NCBI GenBank assembly: GCA_030428205.1
Contig: JAUIBK010000012.1
Coordinates: forward strand, 18,377 to 82,376
Direction of reading: 5' to 3'
Length of the DNA stretch: 64,000 nucleotides
DNA from: a bacterium
Lineage (GTDB): Bacteria; Bdellovibrionota_C; UBA2361; RFPC01
Below the pieces are notes generated by a model. That model saw only the letters and a program-made list of their open reading frames with translations. It did no database searches and was not told where the DNA came from. The position numbers and the translations under genes are program-made. Positions 8,018 through 16,870 of this stretch are shown piece after piece. Positions within the stretch are counted from its first letter, which is position 1, and each line of letters starts with the position of its first letter.

Positions 8018-9105
8018 AGATTCTCCACGGTTATATTCTCCAAATGTTTCTGCGCAACACGGTATTTGCCTTACTTGTGTTTATCATGCTCTTTCTTATC
8101 TTCGATCTCTTCGACCGAATCGATAACCTTATAGAAGCAGAGGCGAGTTTTTGGCTTTCAGTAAAATACTTTGCTTACAAGATTCCGCTCATGGTTTCAC
8201 TCATGATTCCTGTAGCAACCCTTATCTCAACGCTTTTTACCGTTGGGATTATGTCGAAAAACTCTGAGATAACCGCAATGCGTGCTGCTGGAGTCACCAT
8301 CTTTTGGCTCGCGCGTCCTATTCTCATAGCTTCGTTTCTTTTGAGCGTGCTCTCGATTATCGCCAATGAGACAATTGTTCCTTCAGCTCAACAAGCTGTA
8401 CGTGAAATTTATAATATTGATATCCGAAAAAAAGATAAGAGTGGCAACTTTAGCCAAGAGGACTTCTGGTGGCGCTCAGGTGACTCTTTCTATGCAGCGA
8501 ATCTATTTGACTCTCGCAATAATACCCTCTATGGATTCTCTGAGTTCCGCATCGATAAAGATTTTCACGTCAAAAAGCGCACCGATGCCTCATCCGTTGA
8601 GTTTCTTAACCCTACCTACAAGTGGTCTATGATCGATGTCAACGAATATGAATTTACCCCCGAAGGCCCACCACAAAGCCGTGCGAGAGAGAAGCTTCCA
8701 CTGACCATTTCAGATCAGCCAAAAGACTTCTTTAATGTAAAGACAGACCCACACACCATGAGCTTTTTTCAACTCTCTGAATTCATTAAAAAACAAGAGG
8801 GAAATGGCTTGTCGGTAACAAGCTATCTCGCAGACCTCTATGCCAAGGTGTCTTTTCCTTTCGTCACCTTTATCGTTTCTCTTGTGGCACTTCCTTTTGC
8901 ACTGACTCCCGCCCGCTCAGGGAGTCTCGCGTTTAGCTTCCTTTCTGGAATAGTGATTGGATTTTCCTACTACGCAGTCCACTCGTTTAGCATTTCGCTA
9001 GGGCGAGCAGAATTTTGGCCGCCTCTTTTAGCTGCCTGGATGGCCACAATAGTACTAGGGGCAATTGGCGTCATCTTAAACCTTGGCGCCGAATCACCCC
9101 ACTAA
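8014..9105 (+). CDS. lptG: LPS export permease LptG (YjgP/YjgQ family)
   Basis: A 363-residue partner of LptF with the same six-span layout: N-terminal MKILHGYILQMFLRN, the coupling block SKNSEITAMRAAGVT that contacts the ATPase, a periplasmic domain at about residues 125-255, and three final spans. The start overlaps the lptF stop by four bases, which supports translational coupling. F and G are given by order and by the shorter length of this protein; the two are close paralogues, so the names could be exchanged. Confidence 0.88.
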   Translation: MKILHGYILQMFLRNTVFALLVFIMLFLIFDLFDRIDNLIEAEASFWLSVKYFAYKIPLMVSLMIPVATLISTLFTVGIMSKNSEITAMRAAGVTIFWLARPILIASFLLSVLSIIANETIVPSAQQAVREIYNIDIRKKDKSGNFSQEDFWWRSGDSFYAANLFDSRNNTLYGFSEFRIDKDFHVKKRTDASSVEFLNPTYKWSMIDVNEYEFTPEGPPQSRAREKLPLTISDQPKDFFNVKTDPHTMSFFQLSEFIKKQEGNGLSVTSYLADLYAKVSFPFVTFIVSLVALPFALTPARSGSLAFSFLSGIVIGFSYYAVHSFSISLGRAEFWPPLLAAWMATIVLGAIGVILNLGAESPH

Positions 9106-9146
9106 GCGGATCGCCCTACAAGTCAGGGCCACGAGACTTCGTAGCC

Positions 9147-9563
9147 TTACAGTGGAACTTCTCCGATAACGATGTCATGAGGGATAAGGAGAGGAGCAGC
9201 CTCTGAAAGTGGAACTTCTCCAATCACAACATCTCGGGGGATAATGATATCAATCTCTTCCAAAGGGACTTCACCAATAACAACATCACGAGGAAAAAGT
9301 ATTTCAATTTCTGTTAACGGAACTTCTCCAATCACAATATCTTGAGGGATAAGGATGCCAATCTCTTCGAGAGAGACTTTCGTCACTTCTACACCCTTAG
9401 GAGTTAAAACTTCAAAGTCAGCATGCGAAAGCTCGCCAAGAGCAATTCCTTTTGAATAAACAACATAGGCACCTTCACTTGCTCGAACGCTATCTACGGA
9501 AACAAAAAGGAGAAGCACTGCAACAAGCAAAGCAGTAGTGTATTGAGGGATTGAGCGTATCAT
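9147..9563 (-). CDS. Secreted protein of tandem 18-residue repeats
   Basis: A 138-residue protein with a clear Sec signal peptide (about residues 1-28, cut after VRA or nearby). The mature part is almost entirely made of 18-residue units. The last four have the core PxDIVIGEVPL and are followed by an acidic-hydrophobic spacer (TEIEILF, EEIDIII, SEAAPLLI); the first two units (SKGIALGEL, PKGVEVTKVSL) are more degenerate. Alternating hydrophobic residues suggest stacked beta-strands. The stop codon follows directly on a truncated last unit. It converges on lptG with 41 bases between. I do not recognise the family. The near-identical C-terminal units imply recent duplication. Confidence 0.7.
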   Translation of the reverse strand: MIRSIPQYTTALLVAVLLLFVSVDSVRASEGAYVVYSKGIALGELSHADFEVLTPKGVEVTKVSLEEIGILIPQDIVIGEVPLTEIEILFPRDVVIGEVPLEEIDIIIPRDVVIGEVPLSEAAPLLIPHDIVIGEVPL

Positions 9564-9961
9564 GGGGAATCCTTTGCAAAAGATGTTGAGAATATTGAGT
9601 GTCCAAAAGACACCTGCAAAAGGAAGGAACCCCCTAGACCTCCACAGACTAGGCGAAACCTAACACCAAAGGAATCATTTGTCAGTATCTCCCTTCTTCT
9701 TTCATTCCTCCTTGAGAAATGTGAAAGGTCAAAAGCAGGAACAAGCCCTTGAAATTCCACCAGATCCCATTTCTACCTACCGACCAAACCACGATTGAGA
9801 ATCAATAATCCGCGTCCTTCGTCTTCAGCGAACTTGAGAGCTCTCAATTTCGAGAAGGTGCGCTTTGATAAAAGAAGAGAAAGCGAGAGTAAAGTCTCTG
9901 GGGACACGCGCCCGGCTCACTTCTAACATAAATTTCCTTAAGATCTGAGACCAATGTTAGA
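9564..9961. other. Intergenic region without a recognisable gene
   Basis: About 400 bases upstream of both the repeat protein (minus) and the hypothetical gene at 9962 (plus), so it must hold two divergent promoters. I find no convincing hairpin, RNA gene or conserved element. A 66-codon minus-strand frame at 9560-9760 looks accidental. Confidence 0.4.
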
Positions 9962-11014
9962 ATGTCTTTTATGCATGAAAGTAAAGCAGTCAAAGCGAGG
10001 GGTCATAAATCGAATCTTTCCGCCGAAGACCTAGCTGCTGGGCTTCACGGTCAGTATCTCGATGGTATCATCACGCTTGATGCTTACTTAGCAAGCCTTG
10101 ATTCGCTTTCCACAATGCCTGGCTGCAAGTCATTGGCCAAAAGAGCACTCCTCGTTCGTCAATATCACTTTGTCATTGATGCTATCGCCTCTCCTCCAAA
10201 CTCTCCTGATCAGATTGCGCAGCTCGTTCGTGAGGGGAAGGAACTTCGCCTTTCTAAAAAAGACTTATGTGAAAACCTGCAGGAAGGTTGGCAAATAAAA
10301 CGGCAAGAGCTTACATCCTCTTTACAGGAGTCACTCGTTCCGAAAGACGCTCCTCGTTGGCTTTGTGATCTGTGGATGCACTATGAGCACTCTGCTAGGC
10401 TTGCTCATTACCTTCCCCAGAAAGGCCAACCTTCTAGCCAGGATTATCTCACACAACGCACACAAGAACTCTCTCAACTAAAGCTCAATGCAGACCTTCT
10501 GTACCCAGTGCTTTCTGAGTTCTCCGAGAAACACTACCTAGAATTTTGTCCTCATTTTCAGACAAACTCAAAAGCAAGTAAAAAGCTTGCTCTCCTTATC
10601 TCTGAAGAGAACATCTTCTTTTCAACCGTAGAGGGAATTTCAAACTATTCCAAAGAAGTTGACGGGATAGTCCTGACGCAACTTAAACTCCTAGCTGAAA
10701 TTGAGCCAAGAAATCGTGGCGAAGCTTTTTATCATGCGGTGCTTAGCTGCGCTGGATTACTTGCTCTGTGCTTTTATGAAGATTCTCAAAGGCCTACGAA
10801 TACACAGAGAGGTCCTCAAAATCCTGAGCCGAAGAGAGACAATCTGCATGACTGTGAAGATCTACGCTACCAAGCTTATCTCCATCTTGTTCCTGATTCT
10901 ACCAGCCTCCCCCCAATGCGCTCTCCTAGATCTCGCCAGAACGGCACAAACGGAACCTCTCCTCAATTCGAAACGGTCATTGCTTTGCTTGAGACTTCAC
11001 GGAGCGTGGCTTGA
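9962..11014 (+). CDS. Hypothetical protein, mostly helical
   Basis: A 350-residue protein without a recognised domain, signal peptide or obvious membrane anchor; Leu/Glu/Lys-rich segments in the first 270 residues look helical. From about residue 275 the composition turns abruptly to Pro/Arg/Asn/Asp-rich and low complexity. At the same place another frame (from ATG 10849) reads a signal-peptide-like sequence, MTVKIYATKLISILFLILPA. Either the last ~75 residues are a genuine disordered tail, or a frameshift around 10,780-10,850 separates two real genes. The next gene, an exported glutaredoxin, starts 75 bases downstream. Confidence 0.55.
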   Translation: MSFMHESKAVKARGHKSNLSAEDLAAGLHGQYLDGIITLDAYLASLDSLSTMPGCKSLAKRALLVRQYHFVIDAIASPPNSPDQIAQLVREGKELRLSKKDLCENLQEGWQIKRQELTSSLQESLVPKDAPRWLCDLWMHYEHSARLAHYLPQKGQPSSQDYLTQRTQELSQLKLNADLLYPVLSEFSEKHYLEFCPHFQTNSKASKKLALLISEENIFFSTVEGISNYSKEVDGIVLTQLKLLAEIEPRNRGEAFYHAVLSCAGLLALCFYEDSQRPTNTQRGPQNPEPKRDNLHDCEDLRYQAYLHLVPDSTSLPPMRSPRSRQNGTNGTSPQFETVIALLETSRSVA

Positions 11015-11089
11015 TCTGCTGTTTCCAGAGAAATGTAGTATTGAGAATAATTTATTAAGTCAGTCCGTACATCAGACGATTCTATTGAT

Positions 11090-11542
11090 ATGCTTCGGAT
11101 TCTTTGCTTTTTGTGTCTTCTTTTTTCATGCCACAGCGCATTCGCTGAGATCTATCGCTACACAACAGATAGCGGAGAAACAATTTATGTAACGGAGCAG
11201 AATCAGGTTCCCGAAAGGTATCGCGCTCAAGTCGCTCAACCTCATTCACTCCCAAAAATAACAAAAGATGATTTTTACACCCCAAAGGCGGACACAACCA
11301 AGAACAACTCAAAAAAGCAAGTAGAAATCTACGTAACCTCTTGGTGTAGCTATTGTAAAAAGGCAGAACAGTTCCTAAAGAAACACAATGTGCGGTTTAA
11401 AAAATACGACATAGAAAAGAGCTCCACCGGTAGGAAGAAACATGCTCAAGCTGGAGGTGGTGGAGTTCCCGTACTAAAAGTTGGCTCAGAGTATATTCGA
11501 GGCTACAGTGAGCCTGCGCTCCGGAAGGCGCTTGGGCTCTAG
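11090..11542 (+). CDS. Exported glutaredoxin with N-terminal DUF4124-like domain
   Basis: A 150-residue protein in three parts: a Sec signal peptide (residues 1-19, MLRILCFLCLLFSCHSAFA), a DUF4124-like segment (EIYRYTTDSGETIYVTEQ, about 20-45), and a glutaredoxin domain (about 70-150) with active-site CSYC, cis-Pro region GGVPVLKV and GYSEPALRKAL. The predicted location is the periplasm, where a dithiol CxxC glutaredoxin fold could reduce or isomerise disulphides. Proteins with this layout occur in Gamma- and Deltaproteobacteria. It is a single gene after the hypothetical protein; its stop lies inside the left arm of a palindromic repeat. Confidence 0.85.
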   Translation: MLRILCFLCLLFSCHSAFAEIYRYTTDSGETIYVTEQNQVPERYRAQVAQPHSLPKITKDDFYTPKADTTKNNSKKQVEIYVTSWCSYCKKAEQFLKKHNVRFKKYDIEKSSTGRKKHAQAGGGGVPVLKVGSEYIRGYSEPALRKALGL

Positions 11543-11604
11543 CGCTCCAGCAAAAAATGGCCTGAACGAAGTGAAAAAACATTTTTGATCATAATGCTAG
11601 CCCG
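11538..11604. repeat. Palindromic intergenic repeat, copy 1 of 2
   Basis: The left arm (from 11535, overlapping the glutaredoxin stop codon) and the right arm (11580-11603, ending ATGCTAGCCC) pair imperfectly. The loop contains TGAACGAAGTGAAAAAAC, which is identical to the loop of the element at 53710-53774. The two are diverged copies of one fold-back repeat family. Confidence 0.65.
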
Positions 11605-11743
11605 GACATTTCACCTCTGTACCATTGATAATTCTTTTCCTATGATAGGCATAGCGTCCTAACCGCTATGAACTGAAGTGTAATGAAGTGCCCCCTTACT
11701 TCATGGCCGTGAATCCGCATTATTCGCAAGCTCTCTGCTACGT

Positions 11744-13777
11744 TTGCTCTATAACATTGAAGCATCATTTCGCGTGACCCAGCCCCCTTCCTACTCAATC
11801 TCCCCAAAGACACTCTTTCTCCTCTTTGCGTTGACCTACTGCTTTTTCTACCACGCAGGACAAGACAACGAGAATGCGCGCCTAGCACAAGCAAGAGTGA
11901 TTGCGGAGTACGGAGCCTTAAATATTGATCGATACATAAATAGTGCCGATGTAATAAAATTCGAAGGGGCTACTTATCCAAACAAAGCACCTGGCATTTC
12001 TCTTCTCGCCGCGCCACTGTGGAAGGTCATTCACCCTTTTTCTCAAAGCCTTTTCTCATCACCAGAAACGGCAGAACACATCACATGTCATTGCATTACC
12101 TTATGCCTTGCTGGATTTCCAACAGCACTCATAGGGGCTCTTCTGCTTCTTTTCATACGGGCTCGTACAGAAAACGAGCCCTTGGCCCTACTCCTCTCCT
12201 TAAGCTACGCTCTAGGCTCAATCGCGTTTCCCTTTGCAACTCTACTCTTTAGCCACCAATTGGCTGCTTGCATGCTCTTTGCTGCTTTTTACCTCCTGAG
12301 CAAAGAAACCCCCTCAATGCTTCCTGCGGGAATTCTCCTTGGATATAGTATTACAACGGAGTATCCTGCCGCACTCGCTGTGGCCCCCCTCTTTCTCTAT
12401 GGATTAGGTCAAGCAACACCAAGCAAAGCAAAAGGCGTTTTTCTGCTTGGAATCTTACTTGGGATTACTCCTCTTTTTGCCTACCAGACGCTAGCCTTTG
12501 GCGACCCATTTTTTATTCCCTACTCTGCCTACACGCAAGAAGGAGAGAGGTTTCCTTCACATGCCTTAGGTCTCTGGGGCGTTTCTTTGCCTCAACCAAA
12601 GGTGCTCTATAACATTCTTTTTTCATTTCGCCGTGGGCTTTTCATTGTTAACCCGTGGCTGATTTGTTCAATCTTTGCAGCACTTGCTGCTCTCTATGTG
12701 TTGAAGAAAAAGGGAGGAGCGCACAAGAGAGAACTAAGCATCGCCGTAACCATTTCCCTCCTTTTTACCCTCTTTAACGCAGGGTTTGGCGACAGTATTG
12801 TCTATTGGGGTGGTGGCGCTTCAGTCGGGCCACGTCATATCCTGCCGATGCTTCCTTTTACAACAATGTTGATCGGACTATTACCTTGGAGAAGGTGGGG
12901 GACCTATCTTCTTACACTCCTTGCTCCACTTTCGATTACTTCTATGTTCTTAGCGACGGTAACAGAACCTCGCGTTCCGTACGATTACCATCACCCACTC
13001 TTTGATCTCTTCTGGAAAAACTATGTACACGCCAGGATCATGCTTGGTGAACGTGGGACTTTTAGTGATAAACTCATGACTGACACCTCAGTCTCATATA
13101 ACCTCTCACAACTCATAGGGCTTCCTCCTCAAGCAAGCCTCTTTCCCCTGCTGCTTATATGGGCCTGGGCACTCCTCGTCCTGTTTCCGCTTAAAGACAA
13201 AGCCTATCAGGTCTTTCGTTTCCTTCTCCTCTCTTTTTTTGTTGTGCTAATGGTTGCCCCAGCTGCAGTGCGCACAACAAACGTCTTAGGCGACACACAA
13301 TCTCAAGGGCTCCTTATGACTGTGGTAGATGGGGTTGCCTGGGAGACACCCAATGAACCACTTAGAGATCCCGCAATGAGAGGAGAAAAAGTTTTCGCTC
13401 GCAAAATAACTTCCAACGTATTACTGACTCCTGGCATGGTAAGACAAATTGCTCAAGCACCCTTTTCGCTTGAGTGGCAAGGCTACCTCCGTATTGATAC
13501 TCCTGGTGAATACTACATCGGCACTGAATCTGATGATGGCTCTGCAGTAATAATCGACGGTGAGCTCCTCGTACAAAACTGGGGAAACCACCCGACAAAA
13601 AGAGTCATGCAAAAAAAACATTTCAAGCAAGGAATATATCCTCTTACGGTGCGCTACTTTAATGCTCAAGGAGAAGGTACCATTCGACTCCTCTGGTCTC
13701 CCCCATATGCTCACACCCACACAATTCCAAGCGACGTACTACGCATGACAAAGCCAACGTTTAGGAGAAAGGGATGA
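11744..13777 (+). CDS. GT-C-type membrane protein with C-terminal PA14 domain
   Basis: A 677-residue protein. The first ~490 residues hold about a dozen membrane spans with an early acidic motif (GQDNENARLAQA) and a long first loop, as in GT-C glycosyltransferases that use lipid-linked sugars. Residues ~515-670 form a soluble domain with PA14 hallmarks: LEWQGYLRIDTPGEYYIG, SDDGSAVIIDGELL, YPLTVRYFN and IRLLWSPP. PA14 domains bind carbohydrate in other proteins, so here the domain may hold the acceptor or product glycan in the periplasm. The start is TTG 11744 or, equally likely, GTG 11774. It overlaps the next glycosyltransferase by ATGA. Confidence 0.75.
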   Translation: MLYNIEASFRVTQPPSYSISPKTLFLLFALTYCFFYHAGQDNENARLAQARVIAEYGALNIDRYINSADVIKFEGATYPNKAPGISLLAAPLWKVIHPFSQSLFSSPETAEHITCHCITLCLAGFPTALIGALLLLFIRARTENEPLALLLSLSYALGSIAFPFATLLFSHQLAACMLFAAFYLLSKETPSMLPAGILLGYSITTEYPAALAVAPLFLYGLGQATPSKAKGVFLLGILLGITPLFAYQTLAFGDPFFIPYSAYTQEGERFPSHALGLWGVSLPQPKVLYNILFSFRRGLFIVNPWLICSIFAALAALYVLKKKGGAHKRELSIAVTISLLFTLFNAGFGDSIVYWGGGASVGPRHILPMLPFTTMLIGLLPWRRWGTYLLTLLAPLSITSMFLATVTEPRVPYDYHHPLFDLFWKNYVHARIMLGERGTFSDKLMTDTSVSYNLSQLIGLPPQASLFPLLLIWAWALLVLFPLKDKAYQVFRFLLLSFFVVLMVAPAAVRTTNVLGDTQSQGLLMTVVDGVAWETPNEPLRDPAMRGEKVFARKITSNVLLTPGMVRQIAQAPFSLEWQGYLRIDTPGEYYIGTESDDGSAVIIDGELLVQNWGNHPTKRVMQKKHFKQGIYPLTVRYFNAQGEGTIRLLWSPPYAHTHTIPSDVLRMTKPTFRRKG

Positions 13778-15402
13778 CGCAGCGTACTCACCTTTTTTTC
13801 TTGCTCACCATTCTACTCCTTGGAGCACTTCTGAGGTTTTGGGGTATTTCTTTTGGGCTCCCTGGCACGTTTCGCCCAGATGAGGAGTACCTTGTTTCAA
13901 GAGCTCTCTTCTTTCACTCAGGAGACTTCAATCCAAAGCTTTTTAACTGGCCAACTTTGTATTTTTATCTGAGTTCTGCCTTCTTCTATCTTGTAAGACT
14001 CTTGGCGGATTGGTCAGGCGTGCTCACGTGGCATGAACTGGGTTCGTACCTTACCGCGACAAACTATGCACCGGCTCATCTGCTTGGTCGAATACTTACT
14101 GCTTGTTTTGGCGTTGCTGGCCTTGCTGCTACCTACCAACTCGGCAAAGTGGCTTTTGCTCCAATCTTTCCAAAGCAAGCGAGCACCGCGGGCCTCTTTA
14201 GTGCTTTACTTCTTTGCGTAACTTTTATTCATGTCAGAGACTCCCACTTTTTTGCAACTGACATTCCTCTCGCCTTTTTTGCGACTCTCGCTCTCGTCTC
14301 TTTTTTCCGAATCTCACAAGGTGGAGGTTGGAAAGATTATCTCCTAGGAGCACTCTGGTCAGGTCTTGCGATGGGCACAAAATACACCGCCCTTTCGCTT
14401 GGTATTCCTTTTGCTGTAGCGCATTTTCTTAAACTTTTTCACAGCAAGACAAAGCCGTGGCATCCTCAAGAACTCAAATACGTTCTTCTTGCTGCCCCTC
14501 TGTGTTTTCTTCTCTTCTTTCTCACTTCTCCGTATATCCTCCTTGATTGGGAGACTTTTCAATCAAGCACAGCAGTTGTCGAAAATTTTGCAAAGAACGG
14601 CCTTGCTCAGCTTCCTACCCAGTTTGGATATGAATGGATCTTTCTCTTTTGTGTTCCACAAGCTCTGGGGACACCTCTGCTTGCGCTCTGTCTCTTAGGT
14701 GGAGCGATATTTCTAGTTCAACGAAAACAAGAAGGCCTCGTTCTCCTTGCCCTGCTCTGCTCCTTTATTCTCCCAGTTCTCTGCGTATACTCCTCAGTAA
14801 AGTGGTCTCCGATTCGCTATATTACCTTTCTTACCCCTGCTTTCGCCGTACTTGCTACAGCCCCACTCTGCGCTCTATTAGCTTTGGCAAAAGAGAGATC
14901 TCAAGTACATGCATTTGCTGCACTTTCTTTTCTCATCTGCGCATGCACCTTACCGCGTATTTTTTCACTCAACGAGACTCTCTCTCGAACAGACACACGA
15001 ATAGCCACGGCAGGATGGATAACAAGAAACTTACCTCGAAGTGCTACGCTGTATTCACCAACCTACTTCTCATATGCACTCCCACAGTTTACCGAAAAGC
15101 AACGAATACGTTACGTAAAGCAGAAGCCAGCTCAAGACAGATATTTTACTATTGTAGATAGAGCTCCAATTGCATTTTCTGAGCCACTCTCTAAGGAGAC
15201 TGAAGAAGAACTGACGAACTCAGCACTTCTCTTTAGTCTCGGTCCTAGACACTGTACTTCCTCAAGCAAAGAGGGGCCCCCTTGGGCAATTTACGATGAA
15301 TCAGATGCCTTCTATACACCACTTTCAGAATTCTCAATAGGGTCATGTCCTGGGCCAGTCGTTGACATTTTTCCTAGCGAGTCCTCAACTTATCTACGAT
15401 AG
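13774..15402 (+). CDS. ArnT/PMT-like glycosyltransferase (GT-C, family 39-like)
   Basis: A 542-residue polytopic membrane protein that opens with a membrane helix followed by LPGTFRPDEEYLVSRAL. The Asp/Glu pair in the first periplasmic loop is the catalytic site of PMT/ArnT-type enzymes, which move a sugar from a polyprenyl phosphate to an acceptor outside the inner membrane. About ten spans follow, then a ~110-residue soluble tail. It is translationally coupled to the preceding PA14-bearing membrane protein, which suggests that they modify the same glycan or protein. Its 3' end overlaps a small minus-strand gene by 29 bases. Confidence 0.8.
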   Translation: MTQRTHLFFLLTILLLGALLRFWGISFGLPGTFRPDEEYLVSRALFFHSGDFNPKLFNWPTLYFYLSSAFFYLVRLLADWSGVLTWHELGSYLTATNYAPAHLLGRILTACFGVAGLAATYQLGKVAFAPIFPKQASTAGLFSALLLCVTFIHVRDSHFFATDIPLAFFATLALVSFFRISQGGGWKDYLLGALWSGLAMGTKYTALSLGIPFAVAHFLKLFHSKTKPWHPQELKYVLLAAPLCFLLFFLTSPYILLDWETFQSSTAVVENFAKNGLAQLPTQFGYEWIFLFCVPQALGTPLLALCLLGGAIFLVQRKQEGLVLLALLCSFILPVLCVYSSVKWSPIRYITFLTPAFAVLATAPLCALLALAKERSQVHAFAALSFLICACTLPRIFSLNETLSRTDTRIATAGWITRNLPRSATLYSPTYFSYALPQFTEKQRIRYVKQKPAQDRYFTIVDRAPIAFSEPLSKETEEELTNSALLFSLGPRHCTSSSKEGPPWAIYDESDAFYTPLSEFSIGSCPGPVVDIFPSESSTYLR

Positions 15403-15676
15403 TTTGCCAGCAAACCCATTTGAGGTAAGCGCTCACAAGTCGAAGATACAACAAAGGCAAAGCCAACATAAGGTAACGCAGATGCCCAAATGACCAGCAG
15501 CATTTGCTAGCACTCTCATAATACTCTGGAAGATGAAGAGATATTATGTGCCCCCCAACCTCTAAAAACCAAACTGAAAACAAATATAGAACTACGGCTA
15601 ACCCTAAATTCAACTCACGAATTAGATACCTATTTCGCCACGCTCCAATCTGGTTAACGATCTTCAGGATGTTCAT
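15374..15676 (-). CDS. Possible small two-span membrane protein
   Basis: A 100-residue frame from the ATG at 15676, chosen because GGAGG lies about 9 bases upstream. It has two clear hydrophobic segments (LGLAVVLYLFSVWFLEVGG and LRYLMLALPLLYLRLVSAYL) separated by a polar loop with CCWSFG. Its end overlaps the convergent glycosyltransferase by 29 bases. I do not recognise the family; the good ribosome-binding site and the two well-formed spans argue for a real gene, the absence of any known motif against. Confidence 0.4.
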   Translation of the reverse strand: MNILKIVNQIGAWRNRYLIRELNLGLAVVLYLFSVWFLEVGGHIISLHLPEYYESASKCCWSFGHLRYLMLALPLLYLRLVSAYLKWVCWQTIVDKLRTR

Positions 15677-15771
15677 TATACCAATCCTCCAAAATCCAAT
15701 AGACATTCGTTACATCATTTCCTATCGGTTCGAAGGATCGGCTGTTTCCTTAAACTTTCACTTCAGGGCAC

Positions 15772-15799
15772 AAAAAAAGCCACCGTAAAGGTGGCTTTT
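15772..15799 (-). terminator. Rho-independent terminator of rplM-rpsI
   Basis: Stem GCCACC (15779-15784) / GGTGGC (15790-15795) with a five-base loop. Read on the minus strand it is followed by seven T residues (complement of 15772-15778). It lies about 45 bases past the rpsI stop. A run of T on the other side could make it work both ways. Confidence 0.88.
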
Positions 15800-15839
15800 G
15801 AAAGGCCCGAGCAGACTCGGCCAAAGCGACAATACTTCT

Positions 15840-16241
15840 CTAACGCTTAGAGAATTGTGGCTTCTTACGAGCTTTGTGACGTCCTGGCTTCTTCCGCTCA
15901 ACTTCACGAGCATCACGGGTAAGAAAACCACTTGCTTTGAGCGCTGCACGATTTCCTTCTCTATCAAACTCAGAAAGAGCACGAGAGAGGCCGTGACGAA
16001 CAGCACCTGCTTGACCAGCAGTACCACCACCACGAACGTTTACAACGATATCGAAGTTCTCAAGCTTATCGAGAAGTGCCAATGGTTGGTTTACAACCAT
16101 CTTCAGTGTATCACGACCAAAGTATTCGTTTACGGGCTTACGGTTTACCGTAAAATTTCCCTCACCTTCTTTGAGGTATACACGAGCTACTGAGCTCTTG
16201 CGTCGTCCGATTGTGTGAATTGATGAGTCTTTTCTAGCCAT
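15840..16241 (-). CDS. rpsI: 30S ribosomal protein S9
   Basis: A 133-residue uS9: [37 protein letters not shown] and the C-terminal [17 protein letters not shown] tail that reaches the tRNA in the P site. The normal length and the adjoining upstream rplM (18 bases between) form the standard L13-S9 operon. A strong terminator follows. Confidence 0.97.
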   Translation of the reverse strand: MARKDSSIHTIGRRKSSVARVYLKEGEGNFTVNRKPVNEYFGRDTLKMVVNQPLALLDKLENFDIVVNVRGGGTAGQAGAVRHGLSRALSEFDREGNRAALKASGFLTRDAREVERKKPGRHKARKKPQFSKR

Positions 16242-16259
16242 AATTCCTCAAATAAAACT

Positions 16260-16712
16260 TTATGCGGCTTTCATACAGTGTAGGTTATACGTCTCGGGCT
16301 TTTGCGCACTGTGTGGGTGCTCACCGCCAGCGTAGACTTTTAGCTTTTTGATTATCTGGTGTCCAAGCGCGCCACGAGGGATCATGCCATTTACTGCTTT
16401 TTCAATCAGCATTTCAGGCTTATCTTCGAGAAGCTTTCCAGCAGAAACTTCCTTAATCCCACCTGGGTAACCAGAGTGAGAGTAGTATTTCTTCTGTGTC
16501 ATCTTCTTTCCAGAGAGAGTCACTTGTGAAGCATTGATAACCACTACGAAATCTCCACCATCAATGTGAGGTGTAAACGTAGGCTTGTGCTTCCCACGAA
16601 GAAGAGATGCGACTTCTGTAGCGAGTCGTCCAAGAGGAGCACCAGCAGCATCAACAACGTGCCACTTTGCAGACGCTTCAGCATCTGCTTTCGTTTGAGA
16701 AAACGTTTTCAT
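16260..16712 (-). CDS. rplM: 50S ribosomal protein L13
   Basis: A 150-residue uL13 with [25 protein letters not shown], the HSGYPGG block, and [23 protein letters not shown]. The start is placed at the ATG of [17 protein letters not shown] (16712), which matches the family; the frame runs open 22 codons further. The C-terminus (HCMKAA) is slightly longer than in Escherichia coli. It is the first gene of the L13-S9 operon; in E. coli the L13 mRNA leader controls translation, and the upstream 150 bases here could do the same. Confidence 0.96.
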   Translation of the reverse strand: MKTFSQTKADAEASAKWHVVDAAGAPLGRLATEVASLLRGKHKPTFTPHIDGGDFVVVINASQVTLSGKKMTQKKYYSHSGYPGGIKEVSAGKLLEDKPEMLIEKAVNGMIPRGALGHQIIKKLKVYAGGEHPHSAQKPETYNLHCMKAA

Positions 16713-16870
16713 AACTGTTTCCGTTAGTCTAACAATGATTGCGCCTTGCCTCCGTTCGCAGAAACAAGGACGGCACAAGGTATCACAATGAGAGAAAAGG
16801 TCAATAGCAGCGGCCGGTTATCTACGTGAAACTATAGAAATCTGCAATGAAGGTGAAATCTCAAGTTACT

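Noticed and set aside
9560..9760. 66-codon minus-strand frame upstream of the repeat protein
   Set aside because: Composition is not protein-like, no start signal is seen, and it lies in the promoter region of the repeat protein.
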